Shown piece after piece: positions 26,324 through 35,630 of a DNA stretch of 64,000 bases. The stretch comes from Bog-473 sp963770645. GTDB lineage: Bacteria > Actinomycetota > Acidimicrobiia > Acidimicrobiales > RAAP-2. Location: NCBI GenBank assembly GCA_963770645.1, contig CAVYQL010000003.1, positions 310,001 through 374,000 of the forward strand, in the 5' to 3' direction. The position numbers were made by a program, and so were the translations under genes. Every line of letters starts with the position of its first letter. The first letter of the stretch is position 1. Under the pieces are notes generated by a model. It saw only the letters and a list, made by a program, of their open reading frames with translations. It did not search any database and was not told where the DNA came from.

Positions 26324-29300
26324 GTGAAGCAGCAACTAAATCACGAGGCATCTGTCCCGAGCGACCCGGCTGACCTGCACGCGCCCAGCGTGCAAGACAC
26401 CCAAGAGCGCCCAGCGGACATCGACTACATCGGCGCGGTTCCGATGCCGGGCGGATCGGCGCGGCCTGCCGAAGCAAAGGGAAAGCCGGGGACCACTGGA
26501 AGCGGTGTGGCGTCGGCGTCCACGCCGCCTCTGCTGCGCCCACCCGCCAACGCCATGAACCTGCCCGTGGGCCTCGGACGCGAATGCGCCCACCTCGAGA
26601 AGATGGTCAAGGACGCCGTCGACGGGCACTGTGCAGTGACGGGTATCCATGGGCTGCCCGGCTCGGGCAAGAGCCACCTCGTCGAGACGCTCGTCGCACA
26701 GGCTGGCGGGTTCACCATCGTCCACCTCCCCGCCGACGCCCATGATGATCTTTCCGACCCGGTGTGGTCGAAGGCTTTCGAGCGTGCCGACGCCCTCGAG
26801 CCCGAGTTGCGCCAGTCCAAGGGCCAGGACGCCAAGAGTGACCAGCTGCGCCGGTCTGTCGCCAATGCCATCCGTGCCACCGGCCGGCGCACAGGCGCAC
26901 CGGTGCTGCTCGTCCTCGAGAACTGCTCTGCGGCGCAGCAGCCCTTGGCCGACCTCATCGCCAGCGCAGTGCTCGACCCCGAGCTCGGCGCCACCGCAAT
27001 CTTCATCGTCACATGGCGTGACGAACCCGACGGCTCCACCCTGGCCTTCCAGACGTCGTTTCCAACGCACCGCTTGCGACCCCTCACCGTCGACCAGTCC
27101 GCCGAATACCTGACCCGACGCATCGGGGCCGCGCCGGAGCCCTCGGTGCTCGGGGAGCTCTGGCGCGCCACGGGTGGCAACCCGGCCGCGATGCTCTCGG
27201 CTTGCTCGTACCTCTCCGACGAGCAGCTGCACGGATTGGTCCCGTTTCCCGATCCTGTGCCGATCGGACCCGAATTGGTCGAAGCGTACGGGCAGTGGGT
27301 CGAGGGCCTCGAGGGGGACGCCGCGACTGCGACGACCATCGCTGCGACGGCCCTGATGTCCCTTCCCCTGTTGCAAGACGCACTGGCGCAGGCGGACCTC
27401 GGGCTCGCGGCACTCGATCCCGTCCTCGAGATGAAGGCCATCTCCATTCTCGGGGACCGGGTCGAGTTCACCCACCCGCTCACTCGTGCCGCCGCCTTCC
27501 AGCAGTCGACGTCACACCTCAAGGTGAGCGCGCGGCGAGCGGTTGCGCACGCCTACGCCAAGGCTGGACACATCGAGCGGGCGGCCCTCCAGGCGGCCCT
27601 CTCGACGACCCAACGTGACGACGAGGTCGCCACCATGTGCCAGCGGGCGTCCCAGCACGCCCTCGAACGCGGCGAGACGGACGCCGCCGCCCGGTTCGAG
27701 GTACTTGGGGCTCGCTTCGCCCAGGATCCTGAACACGCGGCGCGCCACCTCATCCGCGCCGCATCGCTCTTGCATGCCGCCGGCAGGCCCGACCGGGCCA
27801 TGGAATGCCTCCGCCGGGTCACCCCCGTGAACTCCTCGGCGTCCATCGTGGGTCACGCCACGTACCGCGCCGGGAGGATCGCCTTCGCCACCGAGGGTGC
27901 ACCGCACTCGTCCGCGCAGATGGCGGCCGGCGCCGAAGCCACCACGGCGGACTCGCCCGAGGACGCCATCGTCATGTGGGCCGACGCGGCGGCCAGCGCG
28001 GCCTTCATGGACCAGATGGACGAGGCGGTCCGCCACGCGCGTCAGGCGGTGCTGGTGGCCGGACCCGATCCTTCCGCTGGACGCGACCTGGCCGTTGTCA
28101 CCGCACACTCGTTGGCGATGCTGCGCATGCCCCGCGAGGGCACCGCCACCGGCGGACAGGAGAGCCTTGTGCGCCTGCTCAACTCATCGTTGCCTTTCGT
28201 CGGGTCCCCGCAGCTCGCCTACGTGATCGGAAGCGCCGTCGTCCAGAGCGGGCCTCCTGTCCTGGTGCGCCGGTGGTTCGCCTATATGGACGATCCGGCG
28301 GCCTCGCCCCAGCGGGCGCTGCTGGGCGGCGCCGTGACGATGGTCCGAGCCAAGGAGCTGCTGTCGTCGGGCCGCGTGGCCGAGGCCCTCGCCGCTGCCG
28401 ACGACGCCGTAGCCCGCTTCGACGAGCTACACGATCGCCCGCTGCTCGCCCGTGCCCTCGCTTGGTCCACGTGGGCCCAGGCCGTCGCCGGCGATGCCAC
28501 CAGGGCCTTCCAGACAGCATCCCGGTTCTTCGCGCTCGAACCGGCCATGACCCGCTCCGCTCGGCTGCAGGTGCTGGCGGCGCTCGCCCACTGCGAGTTG
28601 CAGCGAGGCCACGCCGATCGCGCCCGCGCCTGGTTGCGCACCATGGAGGACGAGACCGTCACCCGCGACGGGACCCAGACCTACGTCGACTGGCCTTTCT
28701 TCCCCACCTTCCTGCAGCTCGTTCGCTTCGCCGAGTTCGAGATGCACACACAAGCGGGCTCGATGGCCACCCTCATGCTCGAGGGTGACGACGTCGATCA
28801 CTTGGCGGCATGGACCGACGCTCTGTGCGCATCCGACCCGGTCACGTCGCTCCGCCGTCTCGACGTGGCGCTCCTCGCCGGTCCCTCCGAGGACCCGATT
28901 CTCACAGCCCAGATGAAATTGACGTCGGGCCTGATGCAGCATCAGCTGGGCTCGGAGGAGGTGGCCCGGTTCAGCCTCACGCAAGCCGTGAGCGAGTTCG
29001 AACGTTGCGGCGCGCACGGCTGGAAGCTGTTGGCGGCGGCGCGACTGGACTCCTGGTTCCGGCGTTCGCACACCAGCGCGCCGGCGCAGGTGGTCGTCCA
29101 CGACACAGCTCCGGTCCCGCTGCTCCAGAACGGCCATCAGCCGTTGCCCACGATGGAGCGTTCGACGACGGCTCCGGTCGTCCCGCTGGCACCGGGCATC
29201 GTGCCGCCGCACGAGATCCGGCTGCTAGGCCAGTTCTCTGTGCTGCGCGACGGGGTTTCGACCGCGGTTCCACTGGGGCATGCCGCCCAGGCGCTGAAGG

Positions 29301-29911
29301 TGGTCGCGCTGTTCGGCCGCATCTCCGTCGACGAGCTGGCCGAGCTTCTCTGGCCCGGTGCCGAGCCGGGCGTGGGGACGCGACGGCTCCGCAACATCTT
29401 GTGGCGTATCAAGTCGTCCAGTGGCGACCTGCTACGTCGCTACGACAACTTCATCTGCTTGGAGGACGGCGTCGTCACCGACGTCTCGGTCTTCGAGGAA
29501 GCCGCCGGGCTGGCCTTCAAGGAACGCCAAGGATGCGACGCTCGCCACACCCTCGCCCGTGAGGCCATCCGGCTCTATGGCGGCGAGCTGCTCCCTTCTG
29601 ACCGTTACGCCGACTGGGCGACGGGCCCTCGCGAGGCGCTCGCCCAGCTCCGCTTGCAGCTCCTCGACCTCATGCTGGCGCATGCACTCGACTCGGGGAA
29701 CACGCAGGAGGCGTTGAGCCTGGTCGAGGACCTCATCGAGGCCGATCCCTACGAGGAGCGCTACTACATCCAGCTGGCGACGCTCCACCTCGAAGCGGGC
29801 AACCGCAGCCGGGTGCGCGCCGTCGTCGGGCGTTGCGAGCGGATGCTGGCCGACCTGGGCGTCGAGCCGTCGAGGAAGTTCCTCGACTTCGTCGGCACCC
29901 TGCAGGACTGA
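26324..29911 (+). CDS. Large ATPase regulator with C-terminal SARP/BTAD output domain
   Basis: 1195 residues from GTG 26324. After a disordered N-terminus of about 80 residues comes a P-loop ATPase: Walker A HGLPGSGKSH (about 109-118) and a Walker B-like VLLVLENCS in which Glu replaces the usual Asp. A long helical repeat region of TPR type fills residues about 400-930 (HAYAKAGHIERAALQAAL; HARQAVLVAGPDP). The last 235 residues form a SARP unit: IRLLGQFSVLRDG and ELAELLWPG with RRLRNILWRIK (winged helix), then the BTAD repeats (AREAIRLYGGELLPSDRYADW; DLIEADPYEERYY). Classical AfsR has SARP first; here the order is reversed, as in LAL regulators with LuxR replaced by SARP. It probably activates genes nearby, perhaps the exopolysaccharide locus. 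Confidence 0.8.
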   Translation: MKQQLNHEASVPSDPADLHAPSVQDTQERPADIDYIGAVPMPGGSARPAEAKGKPGTTGSGVASASTPPLLRPPANAMNLPVGLGRECAHLEKMVKDAVDGHCAVTGIHGLPGSGKSHLVETLVAQAGGFTIVHLPADAHDDLSDPVWSKAFERADALEPELRQSKGQDAKSDQLRRSVANAIRATGRRTGAPVLLVLENCSAAQQPLADLIASAVLDPELGATAIFIVTWRDEPDGSTLAFQTSFPTHRLRPLTVDQSAEYLTRRIGAAPEPSVLGELWRATGGNPAAMLSACSYLSDEQLHGLVPFPDPVPIGPELVEAYGQWVEGLEGDAATATTIAATALMSLPLLQDALAQADLGLAALDPVLEMKAISILGDRVEFTHPLTRAAAFQQSTSHLKVSARRAVAHAYAKAGHIERAALQAALSTTQRDDEVATMCQRASQHALERGETDAAARFEVLGARFAQDPEHAARHLIRAASLLHAAGRPDRAMECLRRVTPVNSSASIVGHATYRAGRIAFATEGAPHSSAQMAAGAEATTADSPEDAIVMWADAAASAAFMDQMDEAVRHARQAVLVAGPDPSAGRDLAVVTAHSLAMLRMPREGTATGGQESLVRLLNSSLPFVGSPQLAYVIGSAVVQSGPPVLVRRWFAYMDDPAASPQRALLGGAVTMVRAKELLSSGRVAEALAAADDAVARFDELHDRPLLARALAWSTWAQAVAGDATRAFQTASRFFALEPAMTRSARLQVLAALAHCELQRGHADRARAWLRTMEDETVTRDGTQTYVDWPFFPTFLQLVRFAEFEMHTQAGSMATLMLEGDDVDHLAAWTDALCASDPVTSLRRLDVALLAGPSEDPILTAQMKLTSGLMQHQLGSEEVARFSLTQAVSEFERCGAHGWKLLAAARLDSWFRRSHTSAPAQVVVHDTAPVPLLQNGHQPLPTMERSTTAPVVPLAPGIVPPHEIRLLGQFSVLRDGVSTAVPLGHAAQALKVVALFGRISVDELAELLWPGAEPGVGTRRLRNILWRIKSSSGDLLRRYDNFICLEDGVVTDVSVFEEAAGLAFKERQGCDARHTLAREAIRLYGGELLPSDRYADWATGPREALAQLRLQLLDLMLAHALDSGNTQEALSLVEDLIEADPYEERYYIQLATLHLEAGNRSRVRAVVGRCERMLADLGVEPSRKFLDFVGTLQD

Positions 29912-29926
29912 GGCCCGCTTCTCAGA

Positions 29927-31048
29927 TCACGAGGCCTGAACCAAGCCGAGTCTGGGCACTGACACTGGGACCGGGTGCTGCTCAGCGGCGCCACCGGACA
30001 GACCGCGGAGTACGCCCTCGTCGAAGTGGTGTGCCTCGAAGGGCGCCACGGACCGCCGCATGGCACTGACACTCCAGTCCGCCTCGCTCGCCAGGAGGAG
30101 CGCGTCGGCCCATGTCCTCGGATCCGCTCCCGCCACGAGGATCCCGGTCGACCCGTCAACAACGGTCTCCGCGGGCCCGCCTTCTCGGGCCGCCACGACT
30201 GGCCGTCCACGCGATGCCGCCTCGAGGGGGATGTAACCGAAGTCCTCGATCCCGGGCACCAGGACCATGCTGTGCTTGTCGTAGGCGTCGATGAGCTCGT
30301 CGTCGGTGACGCTGCCGGCGAAGGTCACCAGCTCGGGGGCGATCGAGCGGAGACGTTCCTCGTCGGGCCCACGACCGATGATCGTGAGTGGGATGCCGGC
30401 CAGGGCGCAGGCCCGGATCGCAATGTCGACCCGTTTGTAAGGGAGGAGCCGCGAGACGACGAGGGCGCTCGGTGATCCCGAGTGGACGTCGACCGAGCCC
30501 GCGAACCGAGAGGAGTCAAAGGGAGGGTAGAGCACCTCCGCCTCGATGCCGTAGGCCTCGCGCAGGCGCTTGGCGGTCCGGGCGGAGACGGCCAGGTGCC
30601 TGCGGTGTGCGACCGCCGCCTTGCGGTCGCGGTGGCGCAAGGGCGTCGTCGCGAGCTCGAAGGACTTCGCCACAGAGCGACGGGAGAAATATGCCGACGG
30701 GTCGTAGAGGAACCGGGGGGGCGTGTACCAGTAGACCAATGCGTCCTCGGACCTGACGTGGTGCGCAAAGGTCGACGTGGAGATGATCACCTCGTCGGCG
30801 AAAGAGAGGTCCTTCTCCTGGAACGACTTGCCGTACGAGAAGGCGCGCCGGCGGAACTTCGGCGCGTCGGCGTCGGACACGATCTGGTCGGTCCAGACCG
30901 GCAGCCGACGGAACTCGGGGAAGGTGGAGCCCGGCGCGTACGTAGAGGTGACGATCACCGGGTCCTGCACCAGGCTCGCGATGTGGAGGACCACCCGCTC
31001 GGCCCCGCCGCGCTGGGTGAGGAAGTCGTGGACGATGGCGGTCGTCAC
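29927..31048 (-). CDS. GT4-family glycosyltransferase
   Basis: 373 residues. The N-terminal acceptor half begins TAIVHDFLTQRGGAERVVLHIA, typical of GT4 enzymes in capsule and exopolysaccharide loci. The donor half has LVVSRLLPYKRVDIAI, IIGRGPDEERL, VTDDELIDAYDKHSMVLVPG and EDFGYIPLEAASRGRPVVA, the E..G...EA nucleotide-sugar site. It is a cytoplasmic or membrane-associated transferase acting on a lipid-linked intermediate; sugar specificity cannot be read. It ends 15 bp from the stop of the SARP-like gene (convergent) and is divergent from the Alg14/Alg13-like gene with 120 bp between. Confidence 0.85.
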   Translation of the reverse strand: MTTAIVHDFLTQRGGAERVVLHIASLVQDPVIVTSTYAPGSTFPEFRRLPVWTDQIVSDADAPKFRRRAFSYGKSFQEKDLSFADEVIISTSTFAHHVRSEDALVYWYTPPRFLYDPSAYFSRRSVAKSFELATTPLRHRDRKAAVAHRRHLAVSARTAKRLREAYGIEAEVLYPPFDSSRFAGSVDVHSGSPSALVVSRLLPYKRVDIAIRACALAGIPLTIIGRGPDEERLRSIAPELVTFAGSVTDDELIDAYDKHSMVLVPGIEDFGYIPLEAASRGRPVVAAREGGPAETVVDGSTGILVAGADPRTWADALLLASEADWSVSAMRRSVAPFEAHHFDEGVLRGLSGGAAEQHPVPVSVPRLGLVQAS

Positions 31049-31168
31049 GGCCGCTTCTCGATGCTGTCCATGGCCCCAGCTTGCACGCCGCCCGTCCCAC
31101 TCGCGTCGTTCTCAACTATTTCACAGCAATTGGACGCAGGAGGGATGTCCACCTGGCACAACTGAGGC
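31049..31168. promoter_or_regulatory. Divergent intergenic region between two exopolysaccharide glycosyltransferase genes
   Basis: 120 bp separate the starts of the GT4 gene (minus) and the Alg14/Alg13-like gene (plus), so promoters for both must lie here or inside the genes. The stretch around 31115-31135 (CTATTTCACAGCAATTGG) is noticeably AT-richer than the surroundings, consistent with promoter DNA. No clear -35/-10 pair is called. Confidence 0.4.
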
Positions 31169-32116
31169 ATGCCGACCCTCCTGGTGGCCAGCGCCGGGGG
31201 CCACTTCGACGAGCTCCACCTTCTGCGGAGCCGTCTCGGCGTGCAGCCAGAAGAATCGACCTGGGTGACCTGGGACACGGCGCAGACCCGCTCAGCCCTG
31301 GGCTCCGAAGAGCGGATCTTCGTGGAGCGATGCCAGCCCAAGGACCTCATCAGGGTCCTCCATGACAGCGTCGTGGCGCGCCGCGTGCTGAGCAGCCGGC
31401 ACTGGGACCGGGTCATCTCGACCGGCTCCATCGTGGCAGTGCCCTTCATGACGGTCGCCCGCTACTACGGGATCGCCTGTCACTACATCGAGAGCGCCGC
31501 CCGGGTCACCGGGCCCTCGCTCTCGGCCCGCATCCTCGAACACATCCCCGGGGTCCATTGCTACGGGCAGTCGCGCTCGTGGACCGCGGGCCGGCGGTCC
31601 TGGCAGTACCGAGGCTCGGTCTTCGACGCCTTCGACTCCGAAGACCGCGCGCGGCGCGAGATCAACAGAGTGGTGGTGTCGCTCGGGACGAGCCGCTACC
31701 CGTTCCCCCGCCTGGTGACCGCACTGCGCGCCGTCCTCCCGGAGTCGGCCGAGGTCCTTTGGCAGATCGGCCCGACCACCTTGGACGTTCCGGGCGTGCG
31801 GGCTCACGACCAGATGTCTCGAGAGGACCTCTCCGACGCCATGCGCTCGGCCGACCTCGTGATCGCCCATGGTGGCGTGGGCACGGCGCTGCAAGCGATG
31901 GAGGCAGGCCATTGCCCGCTGCTCGTCCCCCGGCGGGCGGACCGGCTGGAGCACGTCGACGACCACCAGTTCGAGGTGGCGGCCGAGCTCGCCGGGCGTG
32001 GGTTGGCCACCGTCGCCAATCCCGAGGAGATCACGCTCGACCTCCTGTCCCAGGCGAGCGCGCGGGGCGTGACGCCGAGCGCTCACGTCCCCGACTTCGT
32101 GCTCGACGAGACGTAG
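31169..32116 (+). CDS. Fused Alg14/Alg13-like (GT28) glycosyltransferase
   Basis: 315 residues. The N-terminal half (LLVASAGGHFDELHLL, VISTGSIVAVPFMTVARYYG, CHYIESAARV) matches Alg14/PssD-like proteins, and the C-terminal half (RVVVSLGTSRYPFPRLV, VIAHGGVGTALQAMEAG, LLVPRRADRLEHVDDHQ) matches the Alg13/PssE catalytic subunit. Separate chains in many bacteria are joined here. The pair typically adds the second sugar to an undecaprenyl-diphosphate-linked primer during repeat-unit assembly, which fits the sugar transferase gene at 34089-35630. Its 3' end overlaps the convergent GT2 gene by 34 bp. Confidence 0.85.
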   Translation: MPTLLVASAGGHFDELHLLRSRLGVQPEESTWVTWDTAQTRSALGSEERIFVERCQPKDLIRVLHDSVVARRVLSSRHWDRVISTGSIVAVPFMTVARYYGIACHYIESAARVTGPSLSARILEHIPGVHCYGQSRSWTAGRRSWQYRGSVFDAFDSEDRARREINRVVVSLGTSRYPFPRLVTALRAVLPESAEVLWQIGPTTLDVPGVRAHDQMSREDLSDAMRSADLVIAHGGVGTALQAMEAGHCPLLVPRRADRLEHVDDHQFEVAAELAGRGLATVANPEEITLDLLSQASARGVTPSAHVPDFVLDET

Positions 32117-33198
32117 GCCGCCGCCGGCTCAGGGCCCGCCGCTCCCGCTCCGTACGCGTCGTGCGAGCGGCCTTTTCGAGCTGCGCAGCGATACCCACAG
32201 GTGGCCTTGATCCGACGCGCCAGCTGGGCCAGCCGCACGGACACACCCCGTTGGCGCAGGCGGTCGGCCGCCACGGCCAGGCCCATCAGCGCCTTGCTGC
32301 TCCATCCGGACCACCCTTCTCGGCCGAGGAGGGAGACAACGACGCGCAACGGACCCGAGAGCCCGTCCAGCACCGGCGCCGGGCGGACGGTGGCGGCCGT
32401 ATCGGCATGCTGGGTCTCGAGAAGCCAGGCTCCCTCACCCCGCTCGTGCGCGCTCGCAAGGAACGAGGCCGTCGATTGCATGTTCAGGTGTTCCGCCGCG
32501 ATCGTGCGGTCGAAGATGCCGCGTGCCCCGGCGTCGCGCAGGCGCAAGCCGAAGTCAGTGTCGGCGTGCCAGCGCACGCTGAAGCGCTCCGATGGCACCC
32601 CGACGCGCAGCACCTCGTCGCGACGCACCGACACGTTGCCGAGCCACAGTCCGTCGAGAACACGGCGCTCGCCCGACTCGAGCAGCCGGCAATGGTCGTC
32701 GTACTCGGTCGCGTACAGTCGGCTCGTCGACGAACTACCCTCGTCAAGGCGAACGGGCATGTACCCAACCACCACGAGCCCGTGGGTGCCGGCGTGGTGC
32801 CGGGCGTGGGCTGACACGAGACCGGGACCGGCAATGACGTCATCGTCCATGAGCAACACCACGTCCCCCACGCTGGCCTCCACGCCCACCTGCAGGGCGG
32901 CCATCTGCCCCACCCCCTCGGTCGCGATGGGTCGAACCGTCGGGTACGCCTGGCCGAGCTCTTCGACATGCGCGTACGAGCCGTCGACGTCACCGTCGAT
33001 CACGACGAGCACTTCGGTCGTGGCAGCGTCCACGGCCACGGCGCTGACGAACCGACGAAGCAGGTGACGGCGGTTCCGCGAGGCAACGACGACCGACACC
33101 GTCGGAAGAGAGGCCGGCCCCCCGTCGCGTTCATCGCGTGGGGCGCCGTCAGTGGCCGCTCCCGCGAGATCGCCCAAGCCCTCGGCGGGGAGGCTCAT
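32083..33198 (-). CDS. GT2-family glycosyltransferase
   Basis: 371 residues from ATG 33198, which has a G-rich ribosome-binding-like stretch (GGGGGGA) 8 bp upstream; the conserved part starts at VSVVVASRNRRHLLRRF (residue 34), so GTG 33099 is an alternative start. GT-A features: VLVVIDGDVDGS, MAALQVGVEASVGDVVLLMDDDV with the metal-binding DDD, and WHADTDFGLRLRDAG, an ED-type catalytic region. It would add a sugar during repeat-unit synthesis. The C-terminal 70 residues are basic and Arg/Ala-rich. Both ends overlap oppositely oriented genes: 34 bp with the Alg14/13-like gene at the 3' side and up to 135 bp head-to-head with the next GT4. Confidence 0.8.
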   Translation of the reverse strand: MSLPAEGLGDLAGAATDGAPRDERDGGPASLPTVSVVVASRNRRHLLRRFVSAVAVDAATTEVLVVIDGDVDGSYAHVEELGQAYPTVRPIATEGVGQMAALQVGVEASVGDVVLLMDDDVIAGPGLVSAHARHHAGTHGLVVVGYMPVRLDEGSSSTSRLYATEYDDHCRLLESGERRVLDGLWLGNVSVRRDEVLRVGVPSERFSVRWHADTDFGLRLRDAGARGIFDRTIAAEHLNMQSTASFLASAHERGEGAWLLETQHADTAATVRPAPVLDGLSGPLRVVVSLLGREGWSGWSSKALMGLAVAADRLRQRGVSVRLAQLARRIKATCGYRCAARKGRSHDAYGAGAAGPEPAAAYVSSSTKSGT

Positions 33199-34140
33199 TG
33201 TCTATTCCCCCCGGAGGCGGCGTGGCGGCCGCATCCCATCATCCGCTACATGCTGTGCACCGTCGATACCGTGCTCTACGTCCTGCGCCGACGGCCTCGC
33301 AGTCTCGTCGTGACGAATCCGCCGGTGGTGGCCGGCCTCGTGACCCTGGCCGTCGGGCGCCTCATCGGTAGCCCGGTCGTGCTCGACAGCCATCCGGGCG
33401 CCTTTGGCGCGCAGGGCGATTCGGTGTCCGCCCGGCTCCAAGGCGTCAACCGATGGCTGGTTCGTCACGTCGACGGGTGCATCGTCGCCTCGGAGCCCTG
33501 GGTCGAACAGGTTCGAGCGTGGGGCGGCGCAGCCGTCGAACTGCACGAGGCGCCCGGGCTCGACGCGCCGGCCCACTCCGAACCGCGGACCGGGCCGCTT
33601 CGCTTTCTCTGCGTCGGCCGGCTCGTGCCTGACGAGCCGTTCGAGGAGATGGTCCGCGCCGCCGGCCTCGTGCCCGACTGCACCTTCTTCGTCACCGGGC
33701 GTGTCGAGCGCGTTCCCGGGCTGCGCGACCAGGCCCCGCCGAACGTGACCTTCACCGGCTTCTTGCCGAGCGAGGACTACGAGCGCGCAGTGCTCGACGC
33801 CGACGTCATCATGACGCTGACGACAGAACCGAGCTCCATCATGCGAGCGGCCTACGAGGCGGTCTACGCCCGCCGGCCCCTCATCGTGACGGACTGGCCC
33901 CTCGGCTGCGAGATGTTTCCCTACGCCGTGCACGTCCGCAACGAAACCCAGTCCATCGCTGAGGGGATCAGGCGGGCTCGGGATGAGATCGACGCATTGG
34001 TGGGCGTGACCGACGAGGCGCGCGCAGTGCAGCTTGCTCGATGGTCGACGCAGATCCCGCAGCTGTGCAGGATGCTGCAGCTCCCGGGTCACGAGGGCGA
34101 TGGCTCGAGCGAGGGTGAGGGTGAGTACGCGGGGGCCTGA
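33064..34140 (+). CDS. GT4-family glycosyltransferase
   Basis: About 358 residues from GTG 33064; the conserved N-terminus VAFIAWGAVSGRSREIAQALG begins at 33127, and no nearer start codon exists despite a GGAAGAGAGG stretch just upstream, so the start is uncertain. Later motifs: VVTNPPVVAGLVTLAVG, VVLDSHPGAFG, FLCVGRLVPDEPFEEMV, VTFTGFLPSEDYERAVLDAD and TTEPSSIMRAAYEAVYARRPLIV. This resembles GT4 enzymes with a membrane-associated N-terminal half. It belongs to the exopolysaccharide set. Its 3' end overlaps the convergent sugar-transferase gene by 52 bp. Confidence 0.75.
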   Translation: MTAVPRGNDDRHRRKRGRPPVAFIAWGAVSGRSREIAQALGGEAHCLFPPEAAWRPHPIIRYMLCTVDTVLYVLRRRPRSLVVTNPPVVAGLVTLAVGRLIGSPVVLDSHPGAFGAQGDSVSARLQGVNRWLVRHVDGCIVASEPWVEQVRAWGGAAVELHEAPGLDAPAHSEPRTGPLRFLCVGRLVPDEPFEEMVRAAGLVPDCTFFVTGRVERVPGLRDQAPPNVTFTGFLPSEDYERAVLDADVIMTLTTEPSSIMRAAYEAVYARRPLIVTDWPLGCEMFPYAVHVRNETQSIAEGIRRARDEIDALVGVTDEARAVQLARWSTQIPQLCRMLQLPGHEGDGSSEGEGEYAGA

Positions 34141-35630
34141 GTCGACTTTGTCTTCATCTGCGCCAAGGAGGCCGGTGCGGCTGCCGCGGTCTGGTCTGCT
34201 GTGCGTTGCAGGACCTCGGGCGGCACCAGCGCCAGCTTCGCAATACCGTCTCCCCCGCCCCGGAACAACCGCGTGGGCGTGAGCGCCATGATTCGCAGGT
34301 CCGTCGTGAACCGCCAAGTGTCGACGTAGTAGGTGTCCAACCGGACCAGCTCCTCGAGGCTCAGGTCATGTTGGCCACTGACCTGCCAGAGGCCGGTCAT
34401 GCCCGGCGCCACGTCGAAGCGGCGCTCTCCCTGCCCCGTCAGGGTCAAACACTCTTCGGGGATGAAGGGACGCGGGCCGACGACGGACATGTCACCGGCC
34501 AGCACGTTGAAGAGCTGCGGGAGCTCGTCGATCCCGGTACGGCGCAGGAACTGGCCGAGCGGAGTGACGCGCCCGGCGACCATGTCCGAGTGCAGCATCG
34601 CCGTCTGGGGCAGCGCGTCATCCGCCTCCTCGGGCTCCTTGAGCGTGCGCAGCTTGAAAATGCGGAAGGGGCGGCGGCCGCGACCCAGGCGGTCCTGGCG
34701 GAAGAAGATCGGCCGGCCGCTGGTGCAGAGGACCAGCAGGGCCGCACCCGCAATGAGCGGGGACACGAGGACCAAGGCGACCGACGCGGCGGCGACATCG
34801 AAGGCCCGCTTGATGCGGTCACGGTGCACGGGGTCACACCCCTGGCTGAGGGTCACCAGCGACATGCCGGCGAAGTCCTCGAGGCGCGCTCCCCATCCGA
34901 CCAACTCGAAGTAGCGAGGCACGACGTCGACCGCCACAGAGTTGGGCAGGGCACGCAGACTCGGCAGCAGTTGCTCCACGCCCGTGTTGGTGAAGGCAAC
35001 GATGACCCGTTGGACCTTGAGCGTTTGGCACAGGTCGGGCAGCTGCCGGACCGACCCGATGACAGCCGGGTCGCACGGTCCGTCGTCGACCAGTCCCATG
35101 ACCTCCACGCCCGCGATCCGTTCCAGGCGGCTCACCACGTCCTTGGCCACCGTCCCGCTGCCGACCACGATCACGCGGGCGCCCGCGGTCCCTTGGTCAC
35201 GCTGGCGCAAGGCGACGGCCACGCGGCAGGCCGACATGGTCACCGCGCAGGTCGCCAGCGCGAACAGGACGCTCAACGGCGGGACCCGGTCACGCAGCCA
35301 GGGACCCACCAGCGCCTCGACGATCAGGATGGCCGCGGCAACGACCACTGTCACCTTCCAGATCCGTAGGACGGTCTGGGCCGTATTGCGGTGTGAACGG
35401 CTGTAGACACCCGACAGCCACAAGGAAGCGATGAAGGCGAGCCAGAGAACGGCGATGGTGATGGAGGCATGCGACGAGGCGCCAGCGAGCTTCAGATGGG
35501 TGACCAGCGTCACCACGACCGTGATGAGGAGCAAGGAGACGAGCGCGTCGAACCAGATCAGCCAGGTGTACCGGTTCGGCCTCTTGGGCCGCCCGGTCGG
35601 TCGGTGTGTCTGCGTGAACGCCCAGGTCAC
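34089..35630 (-). CDS. Polyprenyl-phosphate sugar-1-phosphate transferase (WbaP/CpsE type)
   Basis: 513 residues: four or five N-terminal membrane segments (WLIWFDALVSLLLITVVVTL and others), a central nucleotide-binding-like region (ARVIVVGSGTVAKDVVSRLE, VMGLVDDGPCDPAVIGS), one more membrane helix (AAASVALVLVSPLIAGAALLV) and the catalytic cytoplasmic domain RPIFFRQDRLGRGRRPF with FKLRTL, RRTGIDELPQLFNVLAG, MSVVGPRPF and GMTGLWQVSG. This is the full-length initiating enzyme that puts the first sugar phosphate on undecaprenyl phosphate. It starts exopolysaccharide repeat-unit synthesis. ATG overlaps the small upstream gene by 4 bp. Confidence 0.92.
   Translation of the reverse strand: MTWAFTQTHRPTGRPKRPNRYTWLIWFDALVSLLLITVVVTLVTHLKLAGASSHASITIAVLWLAFIASLWLSGVYSRSHRNTAQTVLRIWKVTVVVAAAILIVEALVGPWLRDRVPPLSVLFALATCAVTMSACRVAVALRQRDQGTAGARVIVVGSGTVAKDVVSRLERIAGVEVMGLVDDGPCDPAVIGSVRQLPDLCQTLKVQRVIVAFTNTGVEQLLPSLRALPNSVAVDVVPRYFELVGWGARLEDFAGMSLVTLSQGCDPVHRDRIKRAFDVAAASVALVLVSPLIAGAALLVLCTSGRPIFFRQDRLGRGRRPFRIFKLRTLKEPEEADDALPQTAMLHSDMVAGRVTPLGQFLRRTGIDELPQLFNVLAGDMSVVGPRPFIPEECLTLTGQGERRFDVAPGMTGLWQVSGQHDLSLEELVRLDTYYVDTWRFTTDLRIMALTPTRLFRGGGDGIAKLALVPPEVLQRTADQTAAAAPASLAQMKTKSTQAPAYSPSPSLEPSPS

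Noticed and set aside
25704..26543. Open frames on both strands upstream of the SARP-like gene
   Set aside because: Arg/Pro/Ser-rich, no motifs, and one runs into the regulator's coding region antisense.
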